Shown: one piece after another, positions 9,680 through 20,520 of the stretch
Layout: the number at the start of each line of letters is the position of its first letter
How positions within the stretch are numbered: the stretch's first letter is position 1
NCBI GenBank assembly: GCA_917880885.1
Contig: OU862916.1
Location: 52,240,831-52,304,830 of the forward strand
Source of the DNA: Limnephilus marmoratus
Taxonomy: Eukaryota; Arthropoda; Insecta; Trichoptera; Limnephilidae
DNA length: 64,000 bases
Direction of reading: 5' to 3'
Program-made: the position numbers and the translations under genes
The notes under the pieces: model-generated
Database searches by the model: none
What the model was told of the DNA's origin: nothing
The model's input: only the letters and a program-made list of their open reading frames with translations

Positions 9680-10435
9680 TTATAGTGGTGTTTTTACAAA
9701 GTTATTTGTTTCCATTGAATTTGAATATTCACTAAAATGAAATAATTTGTTAATAGGCAGGTACTAATAATTTGTTAATAACTAACAAAATATTTAAAAA
9801 GTTTAAAATTTGTGTAACTAAATTCACGTCCTCCCCTGGTTAAATTATGCATTTACAAACAAAAGCATGACAAACAAATAATTTTACTGCGAACGATGTA
9901 ACTTAGGCCAACAGCAAATTTATTTTTTAAATTCTATATTTTGATCCAAATCAACCCTACCATTTGACTATTTATAGATTTCGTGAAAAAGACAGAAACA
10001 GCAATATTTATCATCTAAAAGTTGTAATGCGCTTTATTTTGCGTAGTTATTTGACGTGTTTTATATGCTTTATAGTTTTTTCGCTTTTGTATCATTGTTA
10101 TGGCTAACGCGAAATTGTGCTGAATCGTAATGGATTGTGTCAATGATATTGTAAGTCTTGTGGATTAATACTCGTAGTTGTTGCACTTCCGAACCGATAG
10201 AGTTATCAAGTTATCAAAAATTGAGTTGTTAAGCGCCCTTGACTGGATATTTTTTACTATATGGCACTGTAAAAAGGGTTCTACAACATTGTTAAAATCC
10301 ACGTTCAACACAATAATATTACGATTGAAACGCAATGCACTTATCGCAACCAAACTTCCTAGAATCCGATGATATTTATACATAAAATAATTAACAACAT
10401 TTTACCAAAATACTTTTCAAATAAAATTGTATTCA
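9680..10435. other. AT-rich DNA, nothing identified
   Basis: Only overlapping short ORFs on opposite strands at 10165-10383, without family features. The segment 10250-10435 may belong to the decayed LINE that follows. Confidence 0.4.
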
Positions 10436-10727
10436 ACAAGGACATTCACAGACATAACATAAGAACATGCAAAGAAATCAGGCTTCAAAAAAGGATAAGG
10501 CGAATACGCAGAACAGTTTGCTGTACAAGGGGATGAAGTTGTATAACAAGCTACCAGAGACTTTGAAGTCCACACCAATTGGAAAGTTCAAGACGTATTG
10601 TAGGAGCTACATAAAATTACATAAAATTTAGTTTGCAATATGAAATATTATAATTAATTAGAAATTTGTAAACTTAAATGTACAAATTACAAAAATAAAA
10701 TTAATAAATAAATAAATAAAAGAAAAA
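10436..10727 (+). pseudogene. LINE-J 3' end (jockey-like LINE C-terminus)
   Basis: 10505-10631 reads NSLLYKGMKLYNKLPE then KSTPIGKFKTYCRSYIKLHK and stops at TAG, the usual C-terminal end of jockey-like LINE ORF2 proteins. A frameshift separates it from RTCKEIRLQKRIRRIRR just upstream. The 3' UTR ends in an (AATA)n tail at 10694-10720, like the tails at 28221 and 33779. RT, endonuclease and ORF1 are absent. Confidence 0.7.
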
Positions 10728-11215
10728 ATCGTGTTAATTTATTTGAAAACCTACGTCAGTTAAATATCTGTAATCAGGTTTTGAACTCCCAACCTGGCTC
10801 AGTCACGAAATTCATCATATATAATTTATCCCTGTTTATGTTAAAAACTAGAGAAGTTAAGCTTAAATACTGAGAATTCTTTATCAAAGTTAAATAATCA
10901 AAATAAAAGCGATCTATCAAATCCATCGGTCTGTTTTATGTAAAAGGTTTTTGTCCTTTGAGGATTTCTAAATAATAATAAGGTCGTATGAAAATGATAC
11001 GTGTTTTATTAATTTCAGTAAATAATATAAAGAGATACTAAATAATGAAATGCTCAGTTTTTACAATTTTTTTTGGTCGAGTGGATCGAAACTTATTTTG
11101 TAACACAACTTGTTGGTCAACTTGTAATAAATTAAGTAAGAACTATAATGTAAAATAAACAAAGTAAGTAAAAAAAAACATAATAAATTTGTTTATTTCC
11201 TCTAAATTTGTTTAA
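10728..11215. other. AT-rich DNA, nothing identified
   Basis: No coding or structural signal was found. Confidence 0.4.
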
Positions 11216-11267
11216 TTTATTACGACCGACCGGTTTCGCTTAAGGCAAGCATCATCAGGGTATAAAT
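11216..11267 (-). ncRNA. Hammerhead ribozyme-like motif (family 3), complete core
   Basis: On the minus strand: CUGAUGA (11258-11252), one unpaired U, stem II GCUU-GCCUU-AAGC, GAAA (11237-11234), palindromic CCGG (11233-11230), then UC (11229-11228). Stem I closes with ACC/GGU, then an internal loop, then UUUAU/AUAAA. All conserved core residues are present. Confidence 0.7.
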
Positions 11268-12263
11268 TAAACTTATAATAATGATTTCTGGATGACTTGT
11301 ACAGCGTCGTTTTTGTGAAGCACAGCGCCCTTGACTGTACAAACTTATAATATATTTCTACAATCTTACTTCTAACCGCAAACTAGACAAACCATTATAA
11401 CAACTTTTGGCTAAAAATTGCATCCACCGGTTCATCAATCACCGATACGAAACTATATGTACAATTATTTGACCAATGAACGCGATGCTGCATAAAAATG
11501 TACCGCATAGTACAGGCAAAAATTATACCGGACCATACTTCCCTGGGAGGACATTTGAGATTAACTGTGTCATTGTTTATTTAGAGAAATTCGCACGCAG
11601 AGGACATATGTAATTGGGAACTATAATACATAATATGTTTTTAATGAGAGTATTTTGAAAGTAAAAGCAAAATGCTATGATGGGCGGTACAATAGTACAA
11701 GGATTTGATCAGAATATTTATCTTCCTAAATGTGATTCGTTCCTCTATAAGAGAAAGAATGATGTGTAAGGATTCGAATAACGTTAATCCAATAAGAAAA
11801 TTGTTATTAAAACACATCGTAGGCAAAATAAGAATGATACTCTCAGAAAGGCATTTTGAATTTAAGGGTATGAGAGCCCAAAAAGGTTGGTTTTTAATTT
11901 GGATCTAAATTTTATTTTTTTATTTATTTCATTATTTTCATATTACATTTGGTTATAATAGTGACGTATCGCCCATCTCACTAGGTGTGAAACGCCTGTG
12001 TTGAGATGGCAATTTACAGAGGGGTTATCTATGATTTTGTTTAAGTAATATTTTGAAAAATATTATGAAAGTGACAGGTTGATATAAAATCTTTTTTTTC
12101 CTTAAATATACAATTCAAGTATGTCACACATATACAGAAGATTACAGTAGGTACATGGTTACATATATATACGCACAGTAGGTATAAAGGTAAGTATGTT
12201 ATTAAATATTTTTGAATGTAGCTATTACTTTGTGGTTATCCATTATAGAACTGTCAAATTAGT
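11268..12263. other. Unassigned AT-rich DNA
   Basis: 11920-12060 has a T-rich lead followed by a GC-moderate segment that resembles the reverse of a LINE 3' end, but no protein remnant supports this. Confidence 0.35.
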
Positions 12264-12316
12264 ATAAGCTTTCCCTGACGAAGGAACGTTTGTTCCGAAA
12301 CCGGTCGGATTTGCGC
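12264..12316 (+). ncRNA. Hammerhead ribozyme-like motif (family 1, copy 2)
   Basis: CUGACGA (12275-12281), stem II GGAAC/GUUCC, GAAA, CCGG (12301-12304), UC (12305-12306). Stem I is UCC/GGA then GC/GC as in the 4062 copy. The surrounding 110 bp (12246-12360) is almost identical to 4041-4160, so both are copies of one Penelope-type terminus. Confidence 0.7.
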
Positions 12317-12369
12317 ATCATATAAGTGGTTTATACAAAGTTTAATTATTTCATTTTTCTATGTTATTA

Positions 12370-13029
12370 AATACTCGCGATGGTAATGTTTATTTGAGGT
12401 GATCAATGATTTTACTTTTAAATGCATTTTTGGATTGCGTGTTTCTAATTTCAGGAGGTAGAGAAATGAACAGTTTTTTTGCATTATATTTAAAACTTCT
12501 TTGCCCATAAGAGGTTCGACAAACTGGGATGTTAAAAGATTTTACATTTGACTCTCTTAAGGCTCTAGTGCTTATTCGTTCTTCAAACATGTGTGTATTT
12601 TTAAATTGATAAAGCAGGATATTTTTTGAATACAATTTTTGCAGGTTAGAAACATTTAGTGTCTTAAAAATAAAATCAGTGCTAGTTCTCAACGGGACTT
12701 TAAGAATGACTTTCAAAATTAGTTTTTGAATCTTTACTAAAAGCTCCAGGCAAGTATTTGCAGCACTTCCCCAGCTGATGATACCATATTCAAGTGATGA
12801 TTGTATAAGAGCACAGTAAACTTGTTTCAGTTGTTTTCTATTTAAAGAAGTAGACAAGTTTCCTCAGTTTTGTCGTTAGGTTTGTGATATGTACGTTCCA
12901 TTTAAGAAGATCATCTATTTGAATACCAAGATATTTAATACTGGCAACTCTACTTATAGAAGGGCAGGTACATGGAGTTAATAAGGGGTTACAGCTGTGA
13001 AGTGAAGTGAATTCTGTTGGGCTTGTCAT
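12370..13029 (-). pseudogene. CR1/jockey-group LINE ORF2 C-terminus, frameshifted
   Basis: Two overlapping minus-strand frames (12838-13029 and 12390-12857) together cover the RT thumb and C-terminus: IKYLGIQIDDLLKWNVHI, LRKLVYFFK, then YCALIQSSLEYGIISWGSA and LPPEIRN near the end. The same order occurs in the LINEs at 31232 and 54664, so I read this as one frameshifted gene. Catalytic RT motifs (YADD) are missing because the copy is 5'-truncated near 13030. It abuts a hammerhead-bearing fragment on its 3' side. Confidence 0.78.
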
Positions 13030-13066
13030 GCATTTTAGTTCCGGAGGGAGTTTATTTCAAGCCTTA

Positions 13067-13348
13067 TGTCTACAATACACGATATATTTTTTTCAGCCCG
13101 ATTCCAATTAGAGATCAAAGTCAAAAATTTTCGCTTTACGCGATCGCTATTTTCATCTCTAGTTTCATATCTACGATTTAAGTTGGCATCACAGCAAACA
13201 GCGTGGTTCGCGTGTTGTTTGCAGTGATGACAATTGAAATCGTAGATATGAAAATAGAAATGAAAATAGCGACTGCGTAAAGCGAAAAATGTTGACTTTG
13301 GTCCCTAATTGGAATCGGGCTGAAATAAGATGTCGTGTATTGTAGGCA
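13067..13348. mobile_element. Long-TIR MITE, PIF/Harbinger-like
   Basis: 282 bp, almost entirely an inverted repeat: arms about 13067-13200 and 13216-13348 with imperfect pairing around a short loop. Termini are TGTCTACAATACACG and its counterpart TGCCTACAATACACG. It is flanked by TTA on both sides (13064-13066 and 13349-13351), the target typical of PIF/Harbinger. No coding capacity. Confidence 0.75.
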
Positions 13349-13351
13349 TTA

Positions 13352-14024
13352 GGCCCAGATACTCCGAAAGCGCGGTTATCGACACAACTTACAAACCACA
13401 AAGTGACTGCTTTCTATAAAATAAAGTAATCCCACAAGAAATCTCTAAAAAAGATTTTCAAGTAAAGAAAACCATTAATGACAGACACAGTAACGCAAAG
13501 GAGAAAAATTACATTCGCCCAATTATCTAAAAAATTACAAAAAAATGTGGCGTCATAATCTTGATTGCTGAACTTTAATAAAATTGTAGGTGTCTTCAAA
13601 AGGAAATTTTAAAATTCAACAAAGGTGTCTTAAAAAAACTTTAAAATAATGTACTTTGGTGTGCCAACAAAGAAGACGCGGAAGAAAGGCCCCTGAAAGC
13701 TTTTACGGTTTAGGCGGCAGATTAAGTATTTTAATCGCCTTACAATTCATAACGAAATGCCCCGTTAAATGCCACTTTCCTTTGTTCGCGGAGGTATTTG
13801 GCTTTTATGGTTTCATTGTCTTTGCACCGCGTTCCCTCGGACATGTCCTTATCGGAGGAAGAACTTTAACCCGGGGTTAGACCTCAGACCTCAGCCGGTT
13901 ACCGCGCTTACTCCCGCTGGAAGGACGAGATTAATTCCAACAATAACCACTTATTCAAGAAGATATAATAATATGTGTCAGGAAAGATAATGCAGAATTC
14001 TCGCTTACATTTTGAACTAAATCT
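13352..14024. other. Unassigned
   Basis: 13660-13925 is GC-richer than its surroundings but shows no recognisable protein. Confidence 0.35.
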
Positions 14025-14492
14025 TAAAATATAAAAATTAATGTTTTTTAGTTTGTCCCTTATTAACCTAAACCGATATCCGATTGCTACAAAACTTCGG
14101 TGATTTGATCTGGGCAAGCCCGTGATGGTTATATATAATAGTGAGCTCTGGCGTCAGAAATTATCTCCTATTCTATTCGTCTGATTGCAATAAAACTTTG
14201 GTGAGTTGTTGTGTGCACGCCCGCGAAGGTTTCTATATATACTATTGAACTCTGGCGTTACGAAATTTTAAAAAAAAATTGCACTATGTGGCGTAGTTGT
14301 TTGAAAAGTGAGTGTATTTCGTGTAGTTCAGCAGCAGGGAGGGAAGATAGGAGGAAGGGAACGATGGAGGGGGGAGGGTTTTAGCGGGAGGGGAGAAGGC
14401 GGATGGTGAACGGGGACAAATGGGAGAAGACAGGCAGGGAGAAACCGTTTCTTTATTTAAGTGCATTGCAACTCACGCCGGGAAATTATTAG
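14025..14492 (+). mobile_element. Decayed Helitron, family A
   Basis: It shares the family-A order: TCCGATTGC..AAAACTT motifs, CTCTGGCGT, the purine-rich tract (14335-14440), CAGGGAGAAA, then TTGCAACTCACGCCGGGAAATTATTAGT. The terminal CTAG has decayed to TTAG and the 5' TC start is not clear. No helicase. Confidence 0.6.
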
Positions 14493-14929
14493 TATTTAAA
14501 ATCTAAACCTGTAATCACCCTTATGAGAGGTCATTGTGGGAATTTATTCAATTGGGTCAACTTGTGGTTGGGTACTACGAAATAATCTTTGACTTTGTCT
14601 TTGACCTGCTTTAATAAGTTCACTGCTAGTTTTGGAAAGTGAAGGCTTGGAAAACTCCGATCCGATACGTAAACTTGGTAAGCTTTGTCACCCATATTCA
14701 ACACGCTATACATAATTTAATGATGGTGATGCACAGGTAACTCAAAAGCACATAATTAAATTTATGAATAATGAAAATGAAACATTCTCGGCCGAGTTTG
14801 TAAAGATACTAAAATATTTTATATCTGTAAACTAATCATTATGCAAACTGTGAAATACGAAAAATACAAAAATAATTTCAAGTAGAGTTAGCAAAATGGC
14901 TATTAACATATTTTATATACCAAATGAAT
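14493..14929. other. Nothing identified
   Basis: AT-rich; only short unassigned ORFs. Confidence 0.35.
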
Positions 14930-15250
14930 TCGAACATATACCAGTTTTATTGATCCTCGTACATTTAATCTTTCTCTAAAATAAATTCATTTGATGAATA
15001 AAATAAAATGAAAGATTTAAAATAATGGCTAAATGATTCAGATATTTAAATGCTTAACCTACAACTATTTGAAAACCTTCAAGTCTCGTTTTTCACTTGG
15101 CAAAATATATATATATATTACATAAATGTACACCAAAACCTGCTTGATTTTAGTGTTTTATTTTATTTAAAAGAATATTTTTTTTGGTTATATTACCCAC
15201 CCACAGGCAGTGCATTTAGTGAGTTTCCATTATATACCTTTGTTTTATAT
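14930..15250 (+). mobile_element. LINE-B 3' UTR fragment
   Basis: It matches the 3' part of the LINE-B copy at 35955-36540: AATAATGGCTAAATGA, the spacing that follows, and the terminal motif TATTACCCACCCACAGGCAGTGC. No ORF remains. Confidence 0.55.
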
Positions 15251-16619
15251 TTAATACGGTTGCAATTTTTGTAAATGTATGCACTCATATTGTAAAACTA
15301 CTGGGAAAAAATTAAGAAAAAAAAAACAAAAATAATGCATCAAGCACTAGGCAAATATAAACACAACAAATCGCGATAGTTACCAATTGTCGGGTGTGGA
15401 GTTTCTAAAACCAAATGGCGGATTTGGCAGTGAACCAATTAAGACCTTATCAAAATCAAAAGGTTTAATTTCAATCACAACAGTATTTCGAATGAGATAC
15501 GCACTTCAATCCATTTTAATGTTGGTGCTCCCCTTTCGAATTAGCCTGTACAAAAGTAACCCAATGGAGGCTTTTTAGAGACTCGCCGAGACATGCCGAG
15601 GGCCAGACTCGTTTGCTCCAGCCTCGTCTCGCTACGTGGTGAGCTCCCCCGCCTTGAGTCTGTCGTGTCTCGAGCTCTCGGTGAGTCTGCACAGCAGACA
15701 TTACACTAAACACAAACAAGGGCTCTTTTTTTCCAACTTTTCAGGCTTTGACCCTTCAAGGGCCATCATTTCAAATTATGGGGTGAGTGAAGGTGAATTG
15801 TTTTAACCATTGGAGCGCTTTTTGCCACAATAAGGCACCATTTAAAATACCTCGGATTGCTTTGCTGCCAGTTTAGTATGCCTGTTTTAGGCAAATTTTC
15901 CCGAGATGCATTAATATTTTTTTTTCATTTTTTCCATATTAAAATTTGGAGGTATGATTTTTTTAATGTCGGCGGAAAGTATTCAAAATGGTCACCAAAA
16001 AATAACGAGCAATTGGAGGAAAAAGTTAAAAACCACGCTGTCGCTCGAGTGGATATAAGATATAAGGTCAATTTTAAAAATAATATGGAAGATTGTAGTC
16101 GAGTTTAGACGAGGTGAGATATCGTATGGAGGTGTAGCAATTTTAAATAAGGCTTGATAGAAGAGAGGATATTTGTTCAAGAAGGGACAACCAAAAAATA
16201 ACCTACTCATCTGAAGCTCCCACTTCTAGACCACAGAAAGTACAATACTCGGAGACAAGTAACGGGACAGTATCCAATTCTCGTTAGAATAAGTGAGGAA
16301 ATTTATTTTTTGTAAAAATGGGATTCATATTTGAAACTACGGTTTCGGTAGGATGGTCCTTTGTACTGAGGCACTTGGATTGACTAGCAATGTGCCAATA
16401 CTTTGCGGAATCTATCTAAGGATGGAAAAAAATTGAGACAGAGGAATCTGGTTAACGAGGGTAACAATAGGGTTGGATTCTCCTTGTTTTGCCAAGAAAT
16501 CCACTTCCTTTACCCATGATGCCGGCACGTCCAAGAATTCAAATCAGAGTTACAGTTTTTCTAAAACTTTGAACGGAGGTTATCTGTATTCAAAGTGATT
16601 ATCAGGACAAATAAGATGA
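15251..16619. other. Unassigned
   Basis: 15580-15705 is a GC-rich patch with repeated GAGACTCGCCGAGACATGCC-like words and could be a MITE end, but the termini could not be defined. The rest is AT-rich without coding signal. Confidence 0.3.
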
Positions 16620-16906
16620 CTGAATATGTTTGTGGATAGCCTGAGAGAGTCAGCGAGGACAAGGGAATATTAAAAATTATTTTTGATAACATATTTGCAA
16701 GGTTCAAGTTTTACATACATAATTTTTTTTTCTTCTCAGTTTCATTTTTCATGCTTATTCGTTTATTTAATTTAATTTATGTGTTGTTATTTACTTTTTA
16801 CCTAAACTTATTATTTATCTTTTTTGTTATTTTACATTATGGAATGTATTGCATTGCACTTCCCCTGCATACATTCTGGAATAAACTTATATTATTATTA
16901 TTATTA
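16620..16906 (+). mobile_element. LINE 3' UTR with (ATT)n tail
   Basis: GGAATGTATTGCATTGCACT, CCCTGCATACATTCTGGAATA and an (ATT)n tail at 16890-16906 are shared almost word for word with 23820-23888. Two dispersed copies with the same ending point to a LINE that leaves ATT-repeat tails. The coding part is gone. Confidence 0.55.
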
Positions 16907-17944
16907 TTTACAATGCACTTGGCTGAAAATTTACTTTGAATAAGGGAAATATGTAGACTTTTTGCATTAAAAAACACGTAACTAATGTAACATTACATAG
17001 ATTTTCCGCATTTACATATTCATTACTTCACTCACATTTATAATCATCAGATTTACTGATACTCTTTGCATTTTCGACGTTTTTGAAAATATACCTTTAC
17101 GTAAATCAACTCATACTGCGTTACTGGAATGGTATGCAAGTATGTCAAAGTTCAAAGGAATAGGAATATCTGCACAAATGCGAAATGCGTTTAATTTTAT
17201 TTCACTTTGAACCCTTTTTTTAAATTGTGAGCGAAAAGCTCTGTCAAAAAGAGTTTAATTTTTACAAAGCATGAACGAAGGAATGTATGTTTTATCTACA
17301 AAATAACGTAGTTTTAGAGTGCATGTGACAGCATTCTGGAAAGTTGTTCAAGTTAGAAGGCATTTAAGCAGGACATGAAGAGTTTTCTAAAGTTTAGTTT
17401 TAAAAGCTCTTTCATAGTTTGCCTAGCGTCTTTCGAATAGTTTACACCATCCCTGGGAGAAAATGAGGAATGACATAATAATTGCTCTGAAAATCGTTTA
17501 AAAACATACAATATCAAAGAATTAAGTAGGTATTAGTAAAAAACTTTTTTTTATTTAAATATTTTAACAGAGGTTAAAGGAAGTACGTAAACTAATTATT
17601 ATATCGTGTACCTAACGTTTAGTGTGAAAGGTACAAGAAATGTGTGCTAGCCAATCAAGTCTTAAATCCTGACACCCAACTCGTGTACAGGTCGCGAAAT
17701 TAGAGTTGATGTAAAGACACATACTGGTTGTGTGTGTTGTTATATCTCTACTCCCTTAAGATAGTGAGATCATTGCGAAGCTTTACTGAGAAGCAGCTTT
17801 GTGTCTTGCTTACGTCTACCTAAAATAATTGTTGTTAGCGAAAAGGGGACAAGTAGTAAATATTGAGCGAAGCAAAACAACAAGTTTAAAGCAACCTGTA
17901 CGCAAGCAATGCAACCTTTTAGGCTGCCGTTACCGTTTATGCAA
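16907..17944. other. Nothing identified
   Basis: AT-rich without ORFs above background or recognisable repeats. Confidence 0.4.
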
Positions 17945-17972
17945 CGAATACTGTAGGTAACTACAGTATTCG
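17945..17972. repeat. Perfect 12-bp hairpin
   Basis: Arms CGAATACTGTAG (17945-17956) and CTACAGTATTCG (17961-17972) with a GTAA loop. Confidence 0.8.
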
Positions 17973-18010
17973 TATCAACATCGCTTGGATATCTATTAAT
18001 ATGAACATTT

Positions 18011-18044
18011 ACTTCACAGAAAATAGTGTTATTTTCTGTGAAGT
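18011..18044. repeat. Perfect 15-bp hairpin
   Basis: Arms ACTTCACAGAAAATA (18011-18025) and TATTTTCTGTGAAGT (18030-18044) with a GTGT loop, 38 bp from the previous hairpin. Confidence 0.8.
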
Positions 18045-18554
18045 GAGAGTTTATTTCATAATAATGTTTCGATTTAATACATCTACCTATTTTATAAATA
18101 TGTTTAATAATTGTATAACATGATGTTTAGTTTTCAACCCACAAATATACATTTTTTTTTAAATAATTTTCACTTTAGCATAGTCTTTGCGCTTCCTAAT
18201 TTTCTGGACCTCCTTATTTCAAATAACATTTTGTGATAAGATTCCTTGAACAAATGAGCTAACGGCATCCGTTTTTCCTCCTTAATGTATAATCCGGGAT
18301 TCTTCAAAACCCACACTAAATCTCGTCAAACCGGGTGGCGTTAGAGTTCCCACGGCTTTACACCGTCCAAATAGACAATAAAATTGGAAAGTGATTAAAA
18401 CAAGAAGTTATGTGGATACTATACTACTACATTTTCATACAACGTGTTTTAATCTCCTATCTCGTAACACGGTCAGAAATTCTTTGACAGCCGAAAATCA
18501 TTTTTTTTTTTAAGTTTTTGTAGTGTATCTAATAATATCTACTTTGCCGTTTTC

Positions 18555-18745
18555 AATTCAGGAGGCGGCAATGGGTACCGTCGCCCCGGGAACATTTTTT
18601 GGACAACCAACACTCCTGCCGTAGGCTATCCCAAGCAGTTCGCTAAGTTTGGTGACTTAACAAGGGTGCCCGGGTCCATGTGGGGAAGTTTGTCTTCGTC
18701 AGCGGCTGATGCGTTTGCTCACCTTCTGCGTGGCGGGTGAGATCG
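18555..18745 (+). mobile_element. SINE-2 fragment, 5' half
   Basis: It matches the upstream half of the SINE-2 family: GGAGGCGGCAATGGGTACCG, then GGACAACCAACACTCCTGCC and GGGTGCCCGGGTCCATG. The 3' half is absent; a second fragment with the 3' half lies at 19280-19510. Confidence 0.7.
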
Positions 18746-19279
18746 GGAGAGACTGTTTTTTTGTTTTAATTATTTATTATCCAAGATAATATTACAATAT
18801 ACACAATACACGTTTTTTGGTACATATACTGGGCTGAGCCTGTTGCGAGGTTGCAGGAATTTAATCTAATTTTGATATCTTAATCTTGAGTGGCTAACGA
18901 ATTACAACACCATCTACTGACAACGCCATTACCCAACCTTTATAACCAACGTCATCTGTTAATTGGCGTACGTATAAAATCAGTACCGCCCGCTTGCCAG
19001 CCGCCCGCTCCCTTTTCATATTATATATTTCAACCAATTTACACAAAACTTTGACAAATTATACACTTAAACCTTACTCATGAATCACTCTATTTATTGG
19101 TGAAAACCGCATTAAAATCCTTTGCGTAATTTAAAAGATCTAAGCGTACAGACAGCGCGAGCGAATTTTATTTGTACAAAGTATATGTAATAGAAGATAA
19201 AAATTTAAATTTGAATAGATAAATAGAATGTAAGAAAAATAAAAACAAAAGAAAAAGAAAATATCATTGATGGATACCT

Positions 19280-19510
19280 TTTGACGTTTCCAGCCGAACT
19301 CTCTCCATCGCCTTGCACCCCAATGGGAGGGATGGATTCAAACGTCCATCACTGCTTGTCACATTGAACCCCAGATTCCTACCCACACCTCATACCGTTT
19401 TACTTCCCAGAACTTCCTCTCCTTTACGTCCCTAAAAAGACCATCCACGCAGCATCTCCAAAAAATATTTTCTTCAGGGCCTCCTGTGTGGAGCTAATAT
19501 AAAAAAATAA
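19280..19510 (+). mobile_element. SINE-2 fragment, 3' half with LINE-A-like tail
   Basis: CCCCAGATTCCTACCCACAC, then CCCAGAACTTCCTCTCC, CCACGCAGCATCTCC and CAGGGCCTCCTGTGTGGAGC plus an A-rich end. The last 110 bp match the LINE-A 3' end (36545-36660, opposite strand). Confidence 0.72.
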
Positions 19511-20067
19511 TAATTTAAACGCGTTGCGCCACAAACAATTTTCATGTTTGGAAGATAAATGCACCGATGTTCGAGAATTACGATGCCCAACTATGTAACT
19601 GTGCAAAGTACACCATGTTTTGCATTTTAACGGCGGATTTCGACTATTTTGGCTATCATAAATTGAAAATATACCAATTGCAATCAATTTCCAAATATTT
19701 CCGGTTGCAACACGAAAATCGTATAATTTATTGTTAGTAAAAAGAATGCCTTTTATAATTAATGAATTTAAAACTACTTTCAGCGAACCCGGCATACAAG
19801 GTATTTAAAAAAAAAATTATGAATAGTTTTTTCGCATTTCTTTATTATTTCGCATCTATATATTTATTATATATAATTATTCTTTCTTGTACGAGTATTT
19901 TGGGTAGGCATTGATTTATTTGTATAATTAATTTTGGGATGGATGGGATTGTGTTGCCCGTGTGTAAGTACCTTCTAGAATAAATTATTATTATTGTTAA
20001 AAATGGCGTTTACAGAAGAGTCCCCGAAACTACTCTCGATTCTACGGTGCCAGTAGGACGTCATTTT
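19511..20067. other. Nothing confidently identified
   Basis: A 123-codon minus-strand frame (19424-19795) overlaps the SINE-2 tail and shows no family features; I treat it as chance. GGAATAAA-like words and an ATT run near 19975 resemble a decayed LINE tail. Confidence 0.35.
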
Positions 20068-20520
20068 TTTTTACATTAGCTCCACACAGGAGGCACCGAG
20101 GAAAACAATTTACCTAGGGGCCCATGTCATCTTTGAGGATGCTGTGTGAAGGGATTTTCAAGGGAAAGGAAGGAGAAGAAGATATGGGAACAAAAAAGGT
20201 ATGAGGGGTGGGTAGGAATCTGGGGGTCAATGTGGCCAGGAGTGACGGACGTATGAATCTATTCCTCAAGGCGAAGGGTCGGCAGAAGGAGGTCCCAAGG
20301 CCTCCCTCAGTCAGTCTCCTCCGATCCAGCCCGCCGCGCAGTGGTTAGGCAAACGTATCCGCCATAAAGACCTAGACAAACTCATCCCATGAACCCGGGC
20401 ACCCCTGCTAAGTCATCAAACGTAGCGAACCACTTGGGGTGACCTGTGGCAGGGGTGTTGGTTGTCCAATAAATGGTTCCAGGGGCGGCGGTGTCCTTAC
20501 ACGCCTCCCAAATTGCGCAT
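20068..20520 (-). mobile_element. SINE-2, near full length
   Basis: The T-run at 20067-20076 is the reversed poly(A). It then follows the family order to CACGCCTCCCAAATTG near 20515. The tail hairpin and GATGCTGTGTGAAGGG are recognisable. Both halves seen separately at 18555 and 19280 are present here in one unit of about 450 bp. Confidence 0.8.
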
